Source of the DNA: JAGWBJ01 sp034423015
Lineage (GTDB): Bacteria; Chloroflexota; Dehalococcoidia; Lucifugimonadales; JAGWBF01
Direction of reading: 5' to 3'
Assembly: GCA_034423015.1 (NCBI GenBank)
Contig: DAOUJG010000031.1
Location: 1 to 64,000, forward strand
DNA: 64,000 nucleotides
Below the pieces are notes generated by a model. The model saw nothing but the letters and a program-made list of their open reading frames with translations, was not told where the DNA came from and made no database searches. Shown in pieces: positions 59,812 to 64,000 of this stretch (position 1 is the stretch's first letter; each line of letters begins with the position of its first letter). Made by a program: the position numbers and the translations under genes.

Positions 59812-60849
59812 CTAGTCCTGGGACGGGGCTTCGCTGAGCAGGGCCTCCAGCTCGGTGCGCATGCCGTCCACAAGGTCCAGCTCCACGCACCTCCTGGCCG
59901 TGTCGATGGCCCCGGCCACACTGTCTCCCCTGGAGGCGCCGTGGCCGATGACGACGGCGCCGTTGACGCCGAAGAGGGGGCCGCCCATCTTCTTGGGCAG
60001 GTTGTTGACCTCCCAGACCCGGGAAACGAACCCGTCCAAGTCGTTGGCGGGAAGCTTGCCCTCCAGCAGCTCCCGCAGGTAGCCGGCCATGGTGGCGCCC
60101 AGCCCCTCGGTGAACTTCATCAGGACGTTGCCCACGAAGCCGTCGCAGACGATGACGTCGGCCTTGCCCGTGAAGAAGTCCATTCCCTCCACGTGGCCGA
60201 CGAAGTTGAGGCCGCTGTCCTTGAACATGTCCGAGGCTTCCAGGACCTGGCGGTTGCCCTTGGCATCCTCCGCCCCCGTGCTCAGGAGGCCCACTCGGGG
60301 GTTCTCCACGCCCAGGAAGCGGTGGGCGAAGACGCAACCCATGGCCGCGAACCCCAGAAGCAGGGCGGGCCGGCAGTCCACGTTGCTGCCCATGTCGACC
60401 ACGACAGTGCGGGGAGCCAGCCCCAGGAACGGCCCCCCCAGGCAAGGCCTGTCGAGCCCCCCCAGGGTCCCCAGGATGAGGGAGGCCCCGGCCATGGTCG
60501 CTCCGGTGGAGCCCATGGAAACGAGGGCGTCGGCCTCGCCCTGCTTCAGCAGGTGGGTCGCCACCGCCACCGAGGCCTCGGGCTTGTGGCGCAGGGCTCT
60601 CACGGGGTGTTCGTCCTCCTCGATCCTGCCCTTGGAGGGGATGACCTCGATGGCCAGGCCGGTGGTGTCCTCCTTTGCCAGCTCGGCCTCTACGACGTCG
60701 CGGTCTCCCACGACGAGGAGGCTTACGGGCTGGGTCCGGGCGGCCTGTACCGCGCCCTTCACCGTCTCGGCCGGCGCGAAGTCACCGCCCATGGCGTCGA
60801 GGGCGATCCGGATGAGGTCCCGGGGAGCGCCCTTCGATTGGATGGTCAT
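59812..60849 (-). CDS. plsX: phosphate acyltransferase PlsX
   Basis: A 345-residue PlsX: IALDAMGGDFAPAETVKGAV at the start, GSTGATMAGASLILG, DMGSNVDCRP and VCDGFVGNVLMKFTEGLGATM are all family signatures. PlsX moves an acyl group from acyl-ACP to phosphate for phosphatidic acid synthesis with PlsY. It is upstream of fabG, as in many bacteria, here without fabD, fabH or acpP in the window. Confidence 0.96.
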   Translation of the reverse strand: MTIQSKGAPRDLIRIALDAMGGDFAPAETVKGAVQAARTQPVSLLVVGDRDVVEAELAKEDTTGLAIEVIPSKGRIEEDEHPVRALRHKPEASVAVATHLLKQGEADALVSMGSTGATMAGASLILGTLGGLDRPCLGGPFLGLAPRTVVVDMGSNVDCRPALLLGFAAMGCVFAHRFLGVENPRVGLLSTGAEDAKGNRQVLEASDMFKDSGLNFVGHVEGMDFFTGKADVIVCDGFVGNVLMKFTEGLGATMAGYLRELLEGKLPANDLDGFVSRVWEVNNLPKKMGGPLFGVNGAVVIGHGASRGDSVAGAIDTARRCVELDLVDGMRTELEALLSEAPSQD

Positions 60850-60873
60850 ATACTCTGCCCTTCCAACTACCTA

Positions 60874-60917
60874 GGGGTGCCGGGCCTAAGGGTGCCGGGC
60901 CTGGGGGTACCGGCCTC
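60874..60917. repeat. 15-bp imperfect tandem repeat, three copies
   Basis: GGGGTGCCGGGCCTA, AGGGTGCCGGGCCTG and GGGGTACCGGCCTCG follow each other in the gap between PlsX and the MaoC-like gene. Confidence 0.6.
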
Positions 60918-60945
60918 GGCGGCCCGGCTCGTTCCAGAGTCTTCT

Positions 60946-61353
60946 CTACGGGAGGGTGACGGTGGCCACACCGGTGATCAGCTCCTCTCCTCTACCGTTC
61001 CTGAGACCCACGGCGCACTCCAGGGTGCGGCGGGGGCCGGAGGCGTCCTCCTTGACCACGCGCCCCCAGGACCGGACGACGTCGCCGGGATAGGCCGGGG
61101 CCTTGAGTCTCACCTTGAGCCTGCCGCCCTGGAGCCAGTCGCTGCCGAAGGCCAGGGTCAGGGACTCGGAGACGAAGGCCAGGGTCAGCATGCCGTGGGC
61201 CACGATGCCCCCAAACTGGCTCGTAGAGGCGAACTGCGCGTCCAGGTGTATGGGATTGCGGTCTCCGGAGGCTTCCGCGTAGCGGGCGATCTGCTCTGCG
61301 TCTATCGTCCTCTCTACCACGGGCAGCTCCCCGCCCACGCCGGGGTCAGTCAC
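60946..61353 (-). CDS. MaoC-like hot-dog dehydratase (HadB-type)
   Basis: A 135-residue MaoC-domain protein. The hydratase motif is YAEASGDRNPIHLDAQFA (D...H, about residues 30-47), followed by GGIVAHGMLTLAFVSESL and AYPGDVVRSWGRV. It hydrates or dehydrates an enoyl/3-hydroxyacyl thioester. The GTG start overlaps the stop of the preceding hot-dog gene by eight bases. The two half-size proteins resemble the HadA-HadB heterodimer of mycobacteria. Confidence 0.9.
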   Translation of the reverse strand: MTDPGVGGELPVVERTIDAEQIARYAEASGDRNPIHLDAQFASTSQFGGIVAHGMLTLAFVSESLTLAFGSDWLQGGRLKVRLKAPAYPGDVVRSWGRVVKEDASGPRRTLECAVGLRNGRGEELITGVATVTLP

Positions 61354-61741
61354 CCACGGCCCCGGACCCGGGGACCAGGACCGTGCTCTTCCCCGTCACC
61401 ACGACTCCGCCCCCGGGGCTGCTGGCGCGGAACTCCGCCGTCATCAGACTCCAGCTCCCCCGCTTTCTGGGACGGGATACGCGCCCCACGCACCGGACCC
61501 GGTCCCCCTGTCGGAGCACTCCGCAGCACTCCAGCTCCTGGGAGGCGTGGATGGTGCCCGGCGGCAGGTCTAGGGCCTGGATGAAGGCCCCCAGGGCCCG
61601 GGCGGCCACGGCCATGGGCGGCACGGCGCCGGTCTCATGATAGACGGCCGACGTGCTCCCCACCGCCGCCAGATAGGCCTCCACGAAGTCCCGTCCCAGC
61701 ACCCAGGTGCCCAGGTCCAGCTCCCCGCCGGTCGCCGTCAA
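61346..61741 (-). CDS. FAS1-like dehydratase N-terminal domain protein (HadA-type)
   Basis: A 131-residue hot-dog protein of the MaoC_dehydrat_N type: GRDFVEAYLAAVGSTSAVYHETGAVPPMAVAARALGAFIQ, and later RQGDRVRCVGRVSRPRKRGSW. It lacks the D...H motif and so would be the structural or acyl-binding half of a heterodimer with the MaoC-like protein. Start is TTG at 61741, six bases after GGAGG; longer frames upstream lie in sequence without protein character. Confidence 0.85.
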   Translation of the reverse strand: MTATGGELDLGTWVLGRDFVEAYLAAVGSTSAVYHETGAVPPMAVAARALGAFIQALDLPPGTIHASQELECCGVLRQGDRVRCVGRVSRPRKRGSWSLMTAEFRASSPGGGVVVTGKSTVLVPGSGAVGD

Positions 61742-61830
61742 TACGGTCCTCCAAGACCCAAGCCTCCCCAGGCCCAAGCGCGGTTGATTATAACATAGGG
61801 GTACCGGCGGGGTAACGCCGGGGCATGCAG

Positions 61831-63201
61831 CTAGGCGGGGGCCTCCCAGAGCCGGATGAACCGGGCCAGGTCGTCCTCGCGCTCCAGCCGGTCGACGGTC
61901 TGCCACAGCTCCTCGGCCTGGGCGTAGGGGATGACCCGGGTCGAGGTCGAGACGTACTTGTCCCACATCTGCTGGGCCGAGGGAGGGTTCTGGGCGGAGC
62001 CGGGGGGCGAGTCTACCCGAGCGGTGTGTACCCGCCCGGCGGCCTGGACCTCCACGACCGCGGGCCAGGTGGACGGATGCCGGGCGCGGTGGGCGTCGAG
62101 CTCGGGGTCCCCCTGCAGGGTCACACGGTCCAGGACTCGTCGCACGGCCGGGTCCCTGACGGTATCCATGTTCACGTCGTCCAAAGTGTAGCGCCCGCGG
62201 GCCAGGGCCACGGCGACCAGGTACTGGATGCTGCCCTGGCCGTCCAGCTCGGACCTGGGCGCGGGCTTGTCCGCGGACGCCAGGCTTTCCGCGAAGGTCT
62301 TCACCGTCACCGCATCTATGGCCTGGGGGTCGATGCCGTGGCGTTCCCGCAACTCGAGGGCCCCCGCGATGGGGCTGTGGGTGGGCCTGGAGGAGGGGAA
62401 CAGCTTGATGCCGACGATGGGCATGACGTAGTCGGAGCCCAGGCCGTCGGTGATCCCGGACACGTCCGCGGCGTCCGAGTGCATGGCGCAGAACCCGAGG
62501 GGGCCCTCGAAGATGTCGTCGGCGCCGGGGAACCCGCTCCGAGCCATGAGAGCGGCGGTGACTCCCAGGTGGGCGGCGCGCCCTCCGTTGATGGCCGTGA
62601 GATAGCGCCAGGCCGGGTGGCTGCTCTGCATGATGCCCGCGGCCTGGAGGCCCGCGATGCCCAGGGCGTGGGCCGTCTGGCCCTCGTCCAGCCCCAGCAG
62701 CCGGGCGGAGGCGGCCGAGGCCCCGAAGCTGCCGATGGTGGCGGTGGGATGGTACCCCCGGTTGGCGTGGGACGGGGAGACGGCGCGAGCGATGCGCACC
62801 CCCGTCTCGTAGGCCACGGCCACGGCGGCCAGCAGGTCCCGGCCCGAGCACGGGTGGCGCTCCAGGAGGGCGAGGGTGGAGCCGACGGCCCCCGGCGCGG
62901 AGTGGAAGAAGGCCTCTTCGAGAGTGTCCTCCAGCTCCAGGGCACGCATGAGGGTCCCGTTGCCCAGGGCCGCCTGAAGCCTGCTGGCCCTGAGGCGGGT
63001 CCCGACCACCGTGGCCTCGGGGGCCCCACTCGACTCGCCCAGAAAGGCCTGTACAGCCCGTCCCTGGGCGGTGGTTGTCCCCCCTATGGCGAGCCCCAGG
63101 GTGTCGATCAGGAAGCGCTTGGCCGCGGCCACCACCTGGCTGGGCAGGTCCTCGTACTCGGTGTCCACGATGAACCGGGCGAGCTCCTGGCTGATGGTCA
63201 T
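61831..63201 (-). CDS. MmgE/PrpD family protein, second copy
   Basis: A 456-residue MmgE/PrpD protein: LARFIVDTEYEDLPSQVVAAAKRFLIDTLGLAIGG at the start, MRALELEDTLEEAFFHSAPGAVGSTLALLE, GYHPTATIGSFGASAASARLLGLDEGQ and VKLFPSSRPTHSPI-like GIKLFPSSRPTHSP. It is paralogous to the protein at 285-1667 but clearly divergent. It is on the same strand as, and 89 bases upstream of, the hot-dog genes; it may be in their unit. Reaction not predictable. Confidence 0.93.
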   Translation of the reverse strand: MTISQELARFIVDTEYEDLPSQVVAAAKRFLIDTLGLAIGGTTTAQGRAVQAFLGESSGAPEATVVGTRLRASRLQAALGNGTLMRALELEDTLEEAFFHSAPGAVGSTLALLERHPCSGRDLLAAVAVAYETGVRIARAVSPSHANRGYHPTATIGSFGASAASARLLGLDEGQTAHALGIAGLQAAGIMQSSHPAWRYLTAINGGRAAHLGVTAALMARSGFPGADDIFEGPLGFCAMHSDAADVSGITDGLGSDYVMPIVGIKLFPSSRPTHSPIAGALELRERHGIDPQAIDAVTVKTFAESLASADKPAPRSELDGQGSIQYLVAVALARGRYTLDDVNMDTVRDPAVRRVLDRVTLQGDPELDAHRARHPSTWPAVVEVQAAGRVHTARVDSPPGSAQNPPSAQQMWDKYVSTSTRVIPYAQAEELWQTVDRLEREDDLARFIRLWEAPA

Positions 63202-63362
63202 CTCCGGCCCCCTTCTCGGCCCCTTACTCAGCCCCGGGCCGTGGTCGCAGTATAGTGAGAGCCAGCGCCCGCCCGCAACCTGGCGGCAGGCGCCGCAGAC
63301 CCTCGGTTGACCTCCATCCCGGCATCCTGTAGTCTTGCCTCATCCTCGGATGGGAGGCCGCC

Positions 63363-64000
63363 ATGTCCAGCCCGCCCAGCCCCGATAAACGCGACGATGC
63401 CCCGGGGACCTCGCTGTTCCCACAGTTCGCCGGCCTGAGGGACCTGGTGGAGCCGGAGGTCCGGGGCCTCACCGACGCCCAGCTGGACTGGTCGTCGGAC
63501 CGCTGGGAGTGGAGCCGCTGGAGCATACGCCAGCAGGTGGGCCACATAGCCAACGTGGTCCCCTCCTGGCTGCTGGGCCGCTGGCGGGACCAGCTCTTCC
63601 CCGGGGGGGTCGCGGCCCTGGGGCCGGCGGCGGAGTACGTCTCGTCGCCCAACGGGTCGTGGCTGGACGAGGCCACCTACCCGACCATGGATGACCTGCT
63701 CCAGGCCATCGGGCGAGGCTCCGACCTGGCAGGCCACGTCCTTGCCGGGGAGACGGCCGGCTCTCTGAGGTCCAGGGAGGTACCCCGGCCCGACACGCCT
63801 CCCCACTGGCGCCAATTCATCGACGCCCATCCCACGGGGGTGCGCTACCACGAGTCCCAGGCCGACTTCACATACCTGACCCTGGAGGCCACCTTCCGGC
63901 ACCTGTACTACGAGGTGGTCACCCACCTGTACAACGTCCAACGGCTCAAGCGGGCCCAGGGCCTGACCGCCGTCGTGGAGCTGCCCAACGAGGGGTACTG
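63363..64000 (+). CDS. DinB-like protein, cut by the right edge
   Basis: An open frame from ATG 63363 to the end of the window, at least 212 residues, preceded by GGGAGG. It has the pattern of DinB/YfiT four-helix proteins: WSRWSIRQQVGHIANVV with one His, and FRHLYYEVVTHLYNVQRLKRAQG with the other His residues of a likely metal site. A divergent MmgE/PrpD gene lies 160 bases away. The C-terminus is missing, so length and function cannot be finished; thiol-transferase or maleylpyruvate-isomerase-like relatives exist. Confidence 0.8.
   Translation, partial: MSSPPSPDKRDDAPGTSLFPQFAGLRDLVEPEVRGLTDAQLDWSSDRWEWSRWSIRQQVGHIANVVPSWLLGRWRDQLFPGGVAALGPAAEYVSSPNGSWLDEATYPTMDDLLQAIGRGSDLAGHVLAGETAGSLRSREVPRPDTPPHWRQFIDAHPTGVRYHESQADFTYLTLEATFRHLYYEVVTHLYNVQRLKRAQGLTAVVELPNEGY

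Overview
The window is about two-thirds G+C by eye and densely packed with genes. The gene content includes several class III CoA-transferases (CaiB/BaiF), MmgE/PrpD proteins, hydantoinase/oxoprolinase HyuA/HyuB proteins, an F420/flavin luciferase-like oxidoreductase, DUF1501/DUF1800 partners, a CxxC-x17-CxxC-type zinc-ribbon protein and a one-piece histidine kinase/OmpR-type regulator. Together these suggest a free-living Chloroflexota bacterium of the Dehalococcoidia/SAR202 type. That assignment is inferred from content and style; there is no rRNA, tRNA or marker gene here to prove it. No CRISPR array, phage, transposase or rRNA was seen.

Layout. (1) 285-13191: an MmgE/PrpD gene and an alpha/beta hydrolase on the minus strand, then a plus-strand run of SHMT-like PLP enzyme, HyuA, a large CotH-type lipoprotein, HyuB and a second HyuA. 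(2) 13188-20832: a tight seven-gene minus-strand operon under a near-consensus promoter (AtzG-like small subunit, amidase, thiolase-like protein, DUF35 protein, two CoA-transferases, ThDP enzyme). (3) 21038-26561: an amidohydrolase and CocE-type hydrolase, a DUF4926 protein, a third CoA-transferase and an SDR. (4) 26754-32475: an asparaginase homologue divergent from a protein of three fused RidA domains, then two PuuE-like deacetylases and a second SHMT-like enzyme. (5) 32494-40820: a PIN-domain protein behind a probably frameshifted gene, a DUF1501/DUF1800/NHL operon, an MFS permease, an FAD amine oxidase and a D-glutamate-cyclase-like DUF1445 protein. (6) 40943-53033: a luciferase-like oxidoreductase, MpaB-type oxygenase, MMPL/RND exporter, a composite substrate-binding lipoprotein, small membrane proteins, a HAD dehalogenase, a GYD protein and a nucleobase permease with an extra C-terminal domain. 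(7) 53409-58239: the fused histidine kinase/response regulator, an orphan HyuB and two small Cys-rich proteins. (8) 58369-63201: a lipid cluster (two half-size hot-dog dehydratases, PlsX, FabG, esterase) and a second MmgE/PrpD gene; a DinB-like gene runs off the right edge.

Taken together the genes point to scavenging of amides, lactams, ureides and amino-acid derivatives (HyuA/HyuB, amidase, asparaginase-like, PuuE-like, RidA-like, DUF1445, nucleobase permease), followed by CoA-thioester chemistry (CoA-transferases, thiolase/DUF35, SDRs). The most unusual items are the single-chain triple RidA protein, the asparaginase homologue whose THGTDT motif has become THGSAL, the two SHMT-like enzymes without the folate-site residues, two CoA-transferases without the catalytic Asp, and the composite substrate-binding lipoprotein with an acidic octapeptide repeat. 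No substrate can be assigned from sequence alone.
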